64,000 nt of DNA from Arthrobacter gandavensis (GCF_015355785.1 NZ_JADKYW010000006.1:454936-518935); one strand, 5' to 3'. Numbered from the stretch's first letter, positions 8,494 to 16,000 are shown. The notes: a model not told the origin generated them from the sequence alone. Numbers and translations: made by a program.

Positions 8494-9135
8494 CTAGAAT
8501 CCCAGCCCGCGCCGGGCCTCTCCGAGGTCAGGGGAGGCCCAGCGCGGGAACTCGGCGTTCGAGCTCAGCGACCTGGTGATGGCCTTATCCACATAGACGG
8601 TCCCGTTCAGGTGGTCTGTTTCGTGCTGCACAATCCGCGCCGGCCAGCCGGTGAAGGTGCGGCGCTGGGACGTGCCGTGCTCGTCGTCGTAATCCAGGCG
8701 GACCGAGCGGTGCCGCTCCACCACCGCCTGGTAGCCCTCGAAGGAGAGGCAGCCCTCGTAGAACGCAGCTGTTTCGCCGTCCAGGGCCTCGTAGCGCGGG
8801 TTGATGATGGTGAAGAATTCGAGCGGGGTGCGTTCGCGCACTTCGGCTGTCTCCGGGTCAGGGGCGTAGGCGTCTTCCAGCACTGCGATGCGCAGCGGGA
8901 TGCCTATCTGCGGCGCGGCCAGGCCAACCCCGGGGGCATGGTGCATAACCCGGCGCATCAGTTCGATGAGCGCCTGGAGTTCGTCGCGGTGCAGCTGACC
9001 GGTGTAGGGCACGGCAGACTGCCTCAATACCGGGTGGCCCAGCTGGACGATGGGAACCAGGTCCAGTTCCAGCAGGGGAAGGACAAGGGAGCGGATGTCC
9101 GCGGAGGAGTCCGCGGCGCCGGGTTCGTAGATCAC
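8494..9135 (-). CDS. def: Peptide deformylase
   Basis: A 213-residue metal peptidase that removes the formyl group from nascent N-terminal methionine. All three family motifs are present: GVGLAAPQIG (69-78), EGCLS with metal ligand Cys129, and HETDH with His171 and His175 as ligands and Glu172 as catalytic base. It is somewhat longer than many deformylases because of a 25-residue N-terminal extension. The GTG start has TAGGAT ending 6 nt upstream, and the purine-rich stretch between is too close to act as a ribosome site, so leaderless initiation is likely. Confidence 0.93.
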   Translation of the reverse strand: MIYEPGAADSSADIRSLVLPLLELDLVPIVQLGHPVLRQSAVPYTGQLHRDELQALIELMRRVMHHAPGVGLAAPQIGIPLRIAVLEDAYAPDPETAEVRERTPLEFFTIINPRYEALDGETAAFYEGCLSFEGYQAVVERHRSVRLDYDDEHGTSQRRTFTGWPARIVQHETDHLNGTVYVDKAITRSLSSNAEFPRWASPDLGEARRGLGF

Positions 9136-9141
9136 GCCTCC

Positions 9142-9147
9142 ATCCTA
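9142..9147 (-). promoter_or_regulatory. -10 box for def (leaderless)
   Basis: TAGGAT on the minus strand, with 6 nt to the GTG at 9135. Confidence 0.6.
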
Positions 9148-9181
9148 GTCAGCACCCGTTTCCCTGGGCGTGCCGCAGGTC

Positions 9182-9187
9182 TAGAAT
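9182..9187 (+). promoter_or_regulatory. -10 box for the SOUL gene (leaderless)
   Basis: TAGAAT, 8 nt before the ATG at 9196; it fixes the start and rules out the longer open frame that extends upstream through def. Confidence 0.55.
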
Positions 9188-9195
9188 GGCTGGCC

Positions 9196-9708
9196 ATGAC
9201 GGCCGAACAGACGTATCAGCTGATCAGTTCTTATCCGGACTTTGAACTTCGGGACTATGCAGGCTGCGTGATGGCAAGAGTGAACGTCAGCGGTCCGTTT
9301 GAAGCCGCGGGAAACAACGCGTTCCGGCCGCTTTTCAGGTACATCAGCGGTACGGGCCAGGCTATGACGGCTCCGGTGCTGCTGCAGCCCGGCCAGGTTC
9401 CCGGCACTTTCGATGTCTCGTTCGTCCTGCCGCCCGGAACCCGGCTGGACTCGGCACCCGTGCCAGAGGTGCCGGGGGTAGCCTTGCTGGAGGTTCCGCA
9501 GGCGCTGCAGGCCGCCTCCTCCTATTCCGGAAGATGGACGCAGTCGAGCTACGAAACCCACGCCACAGCGCTGGAGGTCGCCGTCCGCCAAGCCGGATTC
9601 GAACCCGCGGGATCGCCCGCCTTTGCGCGCTACGATCCGCCGTATAAGCCATGGTTCATGCGGCGGAACGAGGTTGTACTGCCGGTAGTGCATACGAACA
9701 GGGCCTGA
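9196..9708 (+). CDS. SOUL-type heme-binding family protein
   Basis: A 170-residue protein beginning with the SOUL/HBP signature (YPDFELRDYAGCVMARV), then AFRPLFRYISG, MTAPVLLQPG and the C-terminal PPYKPWFMRRNEV, all typical positions of the fold. SOUL proteins bind heme or other tetrapyrroles in animals; the role of bacterial members is unknown. No signal peptide. The open frame could extend far upstream, but this would overlap def completely, and a -10 box sits just before the ATG at 9196. A terminator hairpin starts at its stop codon. Confidence 0.85.
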   Translation: MTAEQTYQLISSYPDFELRDYAGCVMARVNVSGPFEAAGNNAFRPLFRYISGTGQAMTAPVLLQPGQVPGTFDVSFVLPPGTRLDSAPVPEVPGVALLEVPQALQAASSYSGRWTQSSYETHATALEVAVRQAGFEPAGSPAFARYDPPYKPWFMRRNEVVLPVVHTNRA

Positions 9709-9732
9709 AGCATCGCTGCCCCAGGCCCTGTT
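9697..9732. terminator. Bidirectional terminator between the SOUL and DUF4193 genes
   Basis: The 11-nt arms AACAGGGCCTG (9697-9707) and CAGGCCCTGTT (9722-9732) are perfectly complementary. The left arm includes part of the SOUL stop codon. Confidence 0.7.
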
Positions 9733-9759
9733 CGGTCGATTTGCTGCGGGGGAGAGCTG

Positions 9760-10062
9760 TTAGCCCTCGCAGTCCACGCAGTACTTTTCGCCGTTCTTCT
9801 CCAGCGCAATCTGGGAACGGTGGCGGACCAGGAAGCAGGACATGCAGGTGAACTCGTCAGCCTGTGCCGGAACAACCTTGATCAGCAGTTCTTCACCGGA
9901 AAGGTCCGCACCCGGAAGGTCGAACCCGTCGATGGCGTCGGATTCCTCGACGTCGATAACCGCCGTCATCGCTCCGCCGCGCTGCTGGGCCTTCAGCCCC
10001 TCCAAAGAGTCCGTGGGCTGGTCTTCTTCCTTGACGCGCGGTGCATCGTAATCGGTAGCCAT
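9760..10062 (-). CDS. DUF4193 family protein
   Basis: A 100-residue acidic protein of the actinobacterial DUF4193 family. The C-terminal half carries two Cys pairs (CMSC and CVDC) about 20 residues apart, likely a zinc ribbon, embedded in FTCMSCFLVRHRSQI and GEKYCVDCEG. Function is unknown; the family is widely conserved in actinomycetes, where I recall it near dut. The ATG has AGGAGATA upstream, and a plausible promoter (TTGGTG-17-TATATG) lies at 10108-10136. It is the last gene before the gene-free terminus region. Confidence 0.9.
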   Translation of the reverse strand: MATDYDAPRVKEEDQPTDSLEGLKAQQRGGAMTAVIDVEESDAIDGFDLPGADLSGEELLIKVVPAQADEFTCMSCFLVRHRSQIALEKNGEKYCVDCEG

Positions 10063-10107
10063 GTGTAGTGCTTATCTCCTGAATTTGTGGGGGGTTCGAG
10101 CGTAGAT

Positions 10108-10136
10108 CATATAGGCGAAGCCGCATAACACACCAA
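10108..10136 (-). promoter_or_regulatory. Promoter of the DUF4193 gene
   Basis: On the minus strand TTGGTG (10136-10131) and TATATG (10113-10108) are separated by 17 bp, giving a leader of about 40 nt with an AGGAGATA ribosome site. Confidence 0.55.
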
Positions 10137-10336
10137 ACGGCTTCTGAATAGGTCCTTCTGTGGCTAAACCGCGGAGCACTGCAGATCCCTGACGGCTGCC
10201 CGGCGCTGGCCCGGAAACTTCCCGTACTGCAGTCTGCCGGCCGTAGGGGCGGCCGGATACCCGGACGTTCCGCGCATTCTCAGCCTTCCTGCAGGTCAAC
10301 GCCCGGTACAACGCCACGCCCTGCGCAAATGTTCCC

Positions 10337-10364
10337 TGAGCGGGAAGGGCGCATTATGTAAAGC
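10337..10364 (+). other. Degenerate dif-like sequence
   Basis: Aligned without gaps to dif at 10630, 17 of 28 positions agree: 7 of 11 in the XerC box (TGAGCGGGAAG), 2 of 6 in the centre and 8 of 11 in the XerD box (TTATGTAAAGC). It may be a decayed or chance copy. Confidence 0.3.
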
Positions 10365-10397
10365 TGTACCGCAAGGGCGGACAGCTCTCGGGGGAGA

Positions 10398-10408
10398 TTA
10401 TGTCAACC
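10398..10408 (+). other. XerD-like half-site
   Basis: TTATGTCAACC matches the dif XerD box at 10 of 11 positions, but no XerC-like box lies at the required distance upstream. Confidence 0.35.
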
Positions 10409-10629
10409 CAAAACCGGCCTGGCGTGCGCCCGGAACATGAGCAAGAACACGTGAGGTACCTTTCCCAAGAATGGCTCCCGCGCTGCACCCCCGCGGACCA
10501 GCAGCTTTGCGCACCGGCCGAACTGTGCACGGAAAGCGGGCCTCGGCCGGGCTTCGCAGAGTGGATATGAGTGGCGGCGGAAGCTTGGTACAAAACGGCA
10601 AAGGGGGGACCTCCCCGGGATGTTGTCCC

Positions 10630-10657
10630 TGAGCCGATAATCTACATTATGTCAACT
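10630..10657 (+). other. Chromosome dimer resolution site dif
   Basis: A 28-bp site with XerC box TGAGCCGATAA, 6-bp centre TCTACA and XerD box TTATGTCAACT. It has the 11-6-11 architecture of bacterial dif, with the hallmark ATAA and TTATGT inner ends (compare E. coli GCATAA-6-TTATGTTAAAT). It lies in non-coding DNA, and the housekeeping genes to its right point toward it. XerC and XerD recombine paired dif sites to resolve chromosome dimers under FtsK control. Only one full site is present. Confidence 0.9.
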
Positions 10658-10773
10658 AGCGGTTCGAGAACGGTCCCCCCGGTGAAGCTTCGGGGTATAT
10701 TGCGGAGAGCCACACGGTGCCGGAGACCAGCGGCGCGGACGGCCACCATGAGCAGCCAAACCCCGGGGGAATC

Positions 10774-11361
10774 ATGAATCAGGAACGCACGCTGGACTGG
10801 AACGCCGGGAGCTGGACGAACCGACCCGCAGGTACCCGTCAGGTGGGCGCGAACCTGCAGGTTACGGCGTCCGAGGGCAGCGACGCCTGGCGTGAAACCG
10901 CGTACGGCTTCACGTTTGCGTCGGAGAACGCCCTGCTCGCGCCGTTTCCTCCGGATTCAGCCATGGAGGTCGAGTTCACTGCCCAGGCCTTCGAGCAGTT
11001 CGACCAGGCTGGAATCTTCCTTCGCGCGGCAACGGATTCATGGGTCAAGGCCGGCATCGAGTTCGCGGACGGACGCCTGCAGGCAGGTGCAGTCGTCACT
11101 GCCCCCAAATCGGACTGGTCTTCCTCGCCGCACCACGAGTGGCTGGGCAAACGGACCGTGGTGCGTGCCAGCTGGAAAGGTGATGCCCTCACCATCCGCG
11201 CCGGCCTGGCAGGCAACCCGTTGGAGCTGCTGCGCGTGGCGCCCTTCTCCCCCGCCGGCCCCGTCAGCGCGGGACCGTATGTGGCTTCACCCTCCTCGGC
11301 CCGCTTCGAAGCGGTGTTCCACTCCTGGCGGGTCACTGCCGCGGACGCCTCGCTGCACTGA
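10774..11361 (+). CDS. DUF1349 domain protein (concanavalin-like fold)
   Basis: A 195-residue soluble protein matching DUF1349, a lectin/concanavalin-like jelly roll sometimes labelled 'regulation of enolase protein 1'. Recognisable segments are FDQAGIFLRAATDSWVKAGIEF and the C-terminal GPYVASPSSARFEAVFHSW. The true function of the family is unclear; carbohydrate binding is the usual guess. The ATG at 10774 was chosen over an upstream in-frame start at 10717 because GGGGGAAT precedes it. It is the first gene to the right of dif. Confidence 0.8.
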   Translation: MNQERTLDWNAGSWTNRPAGTRQVGANLQVTASEGSDAWRETAYGFTFASENALLAPFPPDSAMEVEFTAQAFEQFDQAGIFLRAATDSWVKAGIEFADGRLQAGAVVTAPKSDWSSSPHHEWLGKRTVVRASWKGDALTIRAGLAGNPLELLRVAPFSPAGPVSAGPYVASPSSARFEAVFHSWRVTAADASLH

Positions 11362-11429
11362 CTGCCCCGGTTCGCATCCCCGGCAGCCCGCCTCGGCGCA
11401 AGGCCCACATACCACATCCGGAGCGGGAG

Positions 11430-11435
11430 TAATCT
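11430..11435 (+). promoter_or_regulatory. -10 box for the SDR gene (leaderless)
   Basis: TAATCT, with 6 nt to the ATG at 11442; GGAG further upstream is too distant to be a ribosome site. Confidence 0.55.
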
Positions 11436-11441
11436 CGAAGT

Positions 11442-12233
11442 ATGACTACGCGTACTTATATCGTCACAGGATCCGCCTCCGGCATTGGTGCAGCGACAGC
11501 ACAGCTGCTCAAGGAACGGGGCAACACCGTCATCGGTGTTGACCTGCGCAATGCCGAGGTGGAAGCGGACCTCAGCACCCCTGAAGGACGCCAGGCTGCT
11601 GCCGACCGCGCAGTTGAACTGGCAGGCGGCACTGTAGACGCTGTCATTGCGTGCGCCGGCATATCCGCACCGGTTCCGCTCACGGTCTCCGTGAACTTCT
11701 TCGGAGTCACTGAGTTCCTGAACCGGCTCGCCCCGGTACTGGCACGCAGCGAGGCCCCCCGTGCCGTCGTCGTCAGCTCCATGGCGTCGCTGCAGCCGAA
11801 CTCCCCCGAGCTGGTCGAGGCCATGCTCGCCGGGGACGAACCCCTTGCCCGCCAGATAGGACAGAAGCTCGCCGACCAGGGCCCGCAGATCGGGTACCTG
11901 AACTACCCGTCTTCCAAACGCGCCCTCAGCCGGTGGGTCCGCCGCGCATCCATCAGCGAGCTCTACGCGGGCAACGGCATCCCGCTGAATGCCGTCGCTC
12001 CGGGTACCGTCCTGACCGCTATGACCAAGGAACTCCTGGCCACCCCCGAAGGCGTCCAGATGGTCGACGAGAACGTTCCGATGCCGCTGAACGGCCACTC
12101 CGAGCCGGTTGTCATCGCCCGGATCCTGGCCTGGCTTGCCAGCGAGGAGAACTCACATCTGGCCGGCCAGACCATCTACTGCGACGGCGGCGCTGACGCC
12201 TCCCTGCGCGGGGACGACATCTGGCAGTCCTAG
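11442..12233 (+). CDS. Short-chain dehydrogenase/reductase (SDR)
   Basis: A 263-residue classical SDR: the NAD(P)-binding TGSASGIG (9-16), the acidic residue after the second strand (GVDLRNAEVEADL) suggesting NAD preference, the Ser region VVVSSMAS, and the catalytic Tyr155-x3-Lys159 (YPSSK). The short spacing and NYPSSK resemble bacterial 3-alpha-hydroxysteroid dehydrogenase-like SDRs; the substrate is not predictable. It ends with the usual ATYCDGG-type SDR tail (TIYCDGGAD). A strong terminator follows. Confidence 0.88.
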   Translation: MTTRTYIVTGSASGIGAATAQLLKERGNTVIGVDLRNAEVEADLSTPEGRQAAADRAVELAGGTVDAVIACAGISAPVPLTVSVNFFGVTEFLNRLAPVLARSEAPRAVVVSSMASLQPNSPELVEAMLAGDEPLARQIGQKLADQGPQIGYLNYPSSKRALSRWVRRASISELYAGNGIPLNAVAPGTVLTAMTKELLATPEGVQMVDENVPMPLNGHSEPVVIARILAWLASEENSHLAGQTIYCDGGADASLRGDDIWQS

Positions 12234-12244
12234 CCCACAGCGCA

Positions 12245-12280
12245 GTGCCGGCCCGCTCCTCTGCCGGAGCGGGCCGGCAC
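12245..12280. terminator. Bidirectional terminator after the SDR gene
   Basis: Perfect 15-bp arms (12245-12259 and 12266-12280) with a 6-nt loop, between two convergent genes. Confidence 0.85.
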
Positions 12281-12300
12281 TCTCCTGCGGCTTGATGAGG

Positions 12301-13356
12301 CTAGGCCGTGGCCTGGAAGTCCGAGCGCACCGGCACCGATCCTGACCCGGTTACCGCGTCCAGGAAGTTCAGGGTGTCCGCCAGGACCATCCGGGCGTCC
12401 TTGAGCTGCAGCTTGAACTGGAACTCGTGCCCCAGCGCGGGCTTGTGCTTCTTCGGCCAGAACCGCTGGACAACCGGCACGCCGAGTTCCTCCAGCCGGT
12501 CCGCCAGCGGCCTGGACTGCTGGTCGGTGAGGTAATCGGCATTGCCGCCGGAAATGAACGTCGGCGGGAAGTTCTCTCCCACATGCTCAAGGATGGACAT
12601 GTGTTCAGCAGCCGGGGTGGAGGCCCAGTCCTTGGACCCGGTGTAGGCCCAGAGCGCCGTGCGGAATCCCCAGCCCAGCGGTCCCGTCAGCTTGGCCATG
12701 GTCTTGAGGTCATAGACACCGCAGAAAAGAAGTGTTCCGCGCAGGTCTTCCGGTGCGGCCGCCGGGGTCACACCCATGCCGGCAGCGTACCGGGGGTCGG
12801 TAATGATCAGCGCCAGCTGGGCAGCCAGCTGCGCTCCGGCCGAATCACCGGCGAGGATGATCCGGTGCGGGTCGATGCCGTACTCCCCCGCATGTTCCCG
12901 GAGGTACCCCAGGGCATGGTTCAGCTCTGTCACAGCCTGCGGATAACTGGCCTCGGGCGAGATCGAGTACCCGACGCCTGCCACCGCATAACCGTGCCCG
13001 GCCAGGATTTCCAGATACGGAGCGACATTCTCCTTGGACCCGGAGATCCAGGCGCCGCCATGCACCCACACCACTACTGGATGCGGGCCGTCCCCGGAGT
13101 CGGTTGGCAGGAATACGTCCATGGACTGGCGTGCCGATTTTTTCAGGTAGGGCAGGGAACGGTGGGACCGGACGCCCCCGGATGGTACGTGTTTACGCAG
13201 TGTGCGCAGCTGCACCTTTCCCCCGCTGGAGAACACACCTCGGATAAGGAGGGCCGAAGGTCTTGGATCTTTGTGGATGGCAGTTGCGGCCAGTGTTCCG
13301 GCTGCGGCTACGGCTGAAGCCATGAACCCTGCTGCCGCCAGGGGCAGAATCTTCAT
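12301..13356 (-). CDS. Alpha/beta hydrolase (HSL/esterase type), membrane-associated or exported
   Basis: A 351-residue hydrolase. A hydrophobic N-terminus (about 5-27, Ala-rich) resembles a signal peptide or anchor. The hydrolase domain shows the oxyanion motif HGGAW near residue 120, the nucleophile elbow GDSAG, and a C-terminal His region (KHKPALGHEFQF). HGG plus GDSAG places it with hormone-sensitive-lipase-like carboxylesterases. TATCCT ends 6 nt before the ATG, with only A residues between, so it is probably leaderless. It converges with the SDR gene. Confidence 0.82.
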   Translation of the reverse strand: MKILPLAAAGFMASAVAAAGTLAATAIHKDPRPSALLIRGVFSSGGKVQLRTLRKHVPSGGVRSHRSLPYLKKSARQSMDVFLPTDSGDGPHPVVVWVHGGAWISGSKENVAPYLEILAGHGYAVAGVGYSISPEASYPQAVTELNHALGYLREHAGEYGIDPHRIILAGDSAGAQLAAQLALIITDPRYAAGMGVTPAAAPEDLRGTLLFCGVYDLKTMAKLTGPLGWGFRTALWAYTGSKDWASTPAAEHMSILEHVGENFPPTFISGGNADYLTDQQSRPLADRLEELGVPVVQRFWPKKHKPALGHEFQFKLQLKDARMVLADTLNFLDAVTGSGSVPVRSDFQATA

Positions 13357-13362
13357 TTTTTT

Positions 13363-13368
13363 AGGATA
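13363..13368 (-). promoter_or_regulatory. -10 box for the esterase gene (leaderless)
   Basis: TATCCT on the minus strand, followed by six A residues and the ATG at 13356. Confidence 0.6.
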
Positions 13369-13625
13369 GGACTCGTCCCTGAGAGGTTACCGGCTAAGCC
13401 CCGCGGCGTCCCGGGCTCTCCAAGGAGCCGCCGTGCGCAGATTCACGCCCTTCTGTGCAGCGGCAGACACCCCTCCGCACCTGCGCGGCACGCCGGGTTA
13501 GCCTCCCCACACCGGCGGGCAGTGAATATCACCGCCCGCGGGCTGGCTTCGCGGCGCTGGAAAGAAGCAGACTAAAACTACTCACGGCACGTTGTAGATC
13601 CGGCCGGACGAAAGGACAAACCACC

Positions 13626-13772
13626 ATGCGCAAGATCAACGCCCGCCGCAACTGGCTGATGCACCAGGTGCCGGGCGGAGTGCTGGGACGAACTGCCCGG
13701 CTCACCAAACCCGTACAGGGCACCCTGCTGGGACTGCTGGCCGCAGCGGCAGTCCTGGCGCAGCTGCTTTGA
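13626..13772 (+). CDS. Small putative membrane protein, 48 aa
   Basis: The ATG at 13626 has a good GAAAGGA ribosome site about 10 nt upstream. The peptide has a basic N-terminus (MRKINARRNW), a Gly/Arg-containing middle and one C-terminal hydrophobic segment (GTLLGLLAAAAVLAQLL) long enough to span the membrane. The codons are GC3-rich like those of neighbouring genes. It is not a family I recognise. It may be read with the synthase gene 204 bp downstream, though a possible regulatory palindrome lies between them. A chance ORF remains possible. Confidence 0.5.
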   Translation: MRKINARRNWLMHQVPGGVLGRTARLTKPVQGTLLGLLAAAAVLAQLL

Positions 13773-13976
13773 CCCCACGCAGCCGTCCTCCGTCCCCGTA
13801 AGAGAGCCGCCTGAACCGGCTCCCCCGGCCCTGGCCGCCCAAGCTGCGGTGCAGGAAAACTGGACTGGGTCCAAATTTGAGCAATTCCTGTGGGAAACTT
13901 TCGAATACTCGAGTACTTCCGCTGTAAAAATGGCGACTGCAAGCGGTGAGGCTACAGACGCCGGGAGGAAGGCTCC
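13773..13976. other. Intergenic region upstream of the synthase with short palindromes
   Basis: 204 bp, AT-richer than its surroundings. It contains TTCC-TGTG-GGAA (starting near 13886) and the perfect 10-bp palindrome TACTCGAGTA (13906-13915), a possible regulator site. The synthase start has GGGAGGAAGG upstream. No clear promoter hexamers. Confidence 0.35.
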
Positions 13977-15395
13977 ATGATCACGGACCGGGAAATACCC
14001 AACGCCGGCTACTTGAAAGTAGTCCAGCGGAAAACAGCAGAAAAACCGGCGGAACGGGCTTCCATCGCCTGCATCATTCCGGCCTACAACGAAGAAGACA
14101 CCATAGTGGAGGTCCTCAACGCACTCCTGAAGCAGACCCGGCTTCCGGACGTGATCCACGTGGTCATCAACAACACGGACGATGAGACGTTCTACCTTGC
14201 CAGGGAGTTCGCCGGGCCCCACGAACACACCTACCAGGACCTCACCTTCCAGACTGAGGTTTTTGTCCACGACATCGGTGCCAACTCAGACAAGAAGGTC
14301 GGAGCGCTCAATTACGGCTTCAGCCAGGTCTGCAATGACTACGACTATTTCCTTGGGGTGGACGGGGACACCATCCTGGACAAACACGCCGTAGAACACC
14401 TAGAAAAGGAAATCCTCAGCGATCCCCGGGTCGGCGGCGTTTCGGCGATTTACACTGTCGCGGAGCCTAAAAAGGGGCTGATCGCCAAGTACCTCACAAC
14501 AGGCCAGAGGGCGCAGTTTGCCGCCTTCAACATGGACAATCTGCTCCGGGGCCGCAACATGGCAGTCCTGGGCGGCCAGTGCTCCATTCTCTCGATGGAG
14601 GCTCTGAAGAATGTCATGGTGGACAACCGCCAGGCCACGCCGTGGGTCAAGGACTCTGAGGTTGAGGACTCGCTGCTCTCGCTGCAAATCAAGAGCGTTG
14701 GCTACGCCACCAAGATCTCCGCCCGCGCGCGGGCATCAGTGGGCGGGATGGAGACGCTGCGGGCCCTGGACGGCCAGCAGGTGAAGTGGAACTACGGCGC
14801 AATCGATCTGATGTGGCCGGGGCAGCGGAGCAATACACCGGGCCAGCCGCTGCACCCTAACCTGCGGCTGCGCTGGAGCGAAAACGTCTCCATGCTGTTC
14901 AACATCGTCACCCGGATGGGTTTCATCCTGCTGCTCACCGCAGCGCTCAGCATAGGTGCCTACGTGTTTTACTGGTTCTGGCTTATCCCGCCGCTGGTTG
15001 CCGTGATCCTTAATCTCCGCATCGCGCTGTCCATCAGGGACCGGAGCGCAAGGGACATTGCCTTCGCGCTGTTTGCCGTCCCCGCCGAGCTCTATCTCTG
15101 GCTGCGGATCGGACATTTCGTCCGGGCGTGGGCGAAGTTCTTTTCAAGGCAGCAGACCGACAACTGGGCCGCTCAGGCCCGGGCGGAGCGGGGCGCGGGC
15201 TACGGGTTCCTGATGCCCGCCCTCGTGGCCCTGGTCATCGTTGCCGGGCTAACGTTCGCGTGGCTCAACCTTCCCGGCGGACTGCAGTCCGCCGTACTGG
15301 CCATCGGGTGGCCGATCCTCTACATCACCACTCTTGTCCAGACCCTTTTCATGCTGCGCAAGGCACTGCGCCGGCACCGGGGATTCAAAGTATGA
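13977..15395 (+). CDS. Processive-type GT2 glycosyltransferase, membrane-bound
   Basis: A 472-residue inverting family 2 enzyme resembling cellulose/chitin/poly-GlcNAc synthases. Motifs in order: IIPAYNEED, the DxD Asp129/Asp131 (GVDGDT), GGQCS, the catalytic-base region Glu230-Asp231 (SEVEDSLL), and QQVKW at 267-271 in the place of Q(Q/R)xRW, with Lys for Arg. Roughly four transmembrane helices follow (from about 310 to the end); no N-terminal helix is seen. Such enzymes extrude a beta-linked polysaccharide. It overlaps the lipoprotein gene by 4 bp (ATGA), so the two are coupled. The polymer is unknown. Confidence 0.82.
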   Translation: MITDREIPNAGYLKVVQRKTAEKPAERASIACIIPAYNEEDTIVEVLNALLKQTRLPDVIHVVINNTDDETFYLAREFAGPHEHTYQDLTFQTEVFVHDIGANSDKKVGALNYGFSQVCNDYDYFLGVDGDTILDKHAVEHLEKEILSDPRVGGVSAIYTVAEPKKGLIAKYLTTGQRAQFAAFNMDNLLRGRNMAVLGGQCSILSMEALKNVMVDNRQATPWVKDSEVEDSLLSLQIKSVGYATKISARARASVGGMETLRALDGQQVKWNYGAIDLMWPGQRSNTPGQPLHPNLRLRWSENVSMLFNIVTRMGFILLLTAALSIGAYVFYWFWLIPPLVAVILNLRIALSIRDRSARDIAFALFAVPAELYLWLRIGHFVRAWAKFFSRQQTDNWAAQARAERGAGYGFLMPALVALVIVAGLTFAWLNLPGGLQSAVLAIGWPILYITTLVQTLFMLRKALRRHRGFKV

Positions 15396-16000
15396 CCGGC
15401 AGAAGCCGGCGGGAGTCCGGGGCACGCCGCCTCATTGGCATTGCGGCCGCCCTGGCCCTGCTGCCGGGGCTCCAGGCGTGTTCAGTCCCCGGTTTCCCCG
15501 GCAGCAGCGAAGGCCCGGAAAGCTCCGCTGCGTCCATGGTTCCGGGGCCCGCGGTTGACAACGACCTGGCTGACGGTTCAACCAGCCACCGTCTTGGGGC
15601 CGCCTCCCACACTCTTGTGCTGGACTACTGGACCAGTGAGGACCCGGCCGGCTGGACGCCTGAATCCTCTCCGATCATCAACGTCAGCGTGAAGATCGAC
15701 GGCGCTCCGGGTCCGGGAGCCGTCCGGGTCACCCGCTTCAACGCCCGGGTGGATGCCATGGGCGTCGAACTCACGAACGACCAGGGCAGCTTCGCGCTGG
15801 AACCCCCGTATGCCTACACGTCCGGCTTTTCGCTCCCCGCCAACCCGTCTGCGACGAGCACTACGGTCCTGTTCACCATCGATCTGCTGACGGAAACAGA
15901 ACCCGGCAGCGGGGTGTTCACCCGGCAGACGGTCCTGGACACACTCACAGTTGGCTATCCCGGCGGGGAGCCCGACGCCGGGGCCGCACCCAAAGGGTAG
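15392..16000 (+). CDS. Putative lipoprotein coupled to the synthase
   Basis: A 202-residue protein with an Arg-rich N-terminus, a hydrophobic stretch and the lipobox-like LQAC at Cys30 (Gln at -2 is unusual). The mature part is acidic and beta-rich (TLVLDYWTSEDPAGWTP, INVSVKIDG, VLFTIDLLTETEPGSG), with no family I recognise. The ATGA overlap with the synthase suggests a role in export, anchoring or modification of its polymer at the outer membrane face; that is inference from position only. Confidence 0.7.
   Translation: MTGRSRRESGARRLIGIAAALALLPGLQACSVPGFPGSSEGPESSAASMVPGPAVDNDLADGSTSHRLGAASHTLVLDYWTSEDPAGWTPESSPIINVSVKIDGAPGPGAVRVTRFNARVDAMGVELTNDQGSFALEPPYAYTSGFSLPANPSATSTTVLFTIDLLTETEPGSGVFTRQTVLDTLTVGYPGGEPDAGAAPKG

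Larger units (their letters stand above)
10063..10773. other. Gene-free terminus region around dif
   Basis: 711 bp between divergent genes. No open frame here has credible coding character. It holds the DUF4193 promoter at its left end, a degenerate dif-like sequence and a XerD-like half-site at 10337-10408, a GGGAAGGG octamer (10342-10349) matching the E. coli FtsK-orienting (KOPS) consensus and pointing toward dif, and the dif site itself at 10630-10657. Confidence 0.7.

Noticed and set aside
9590-9625. tRNA-like GGATTCGAACCC motif
   Set aside because: It lies inside the SOUL coding frame and no acceptor or anticodon arm can be built around it. No tRNA gene was recognised in the window.
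10839-12098. 419-codon minus-strand open frame across the DUF1349 and SDR genes
   Set aside because: It spans two genes with clear family motifs on the other strand; the composition is shadow-like.
13150-13157. KOPS-like octamers as proof of terminus polarity
   Set aside because: GGGCAGGG at 13150-13157 points away from dif on the right arm, while others (10342, 57360s and 58040s on the minus strand) point toward it. The count I can make by eye is too small to be evidence.
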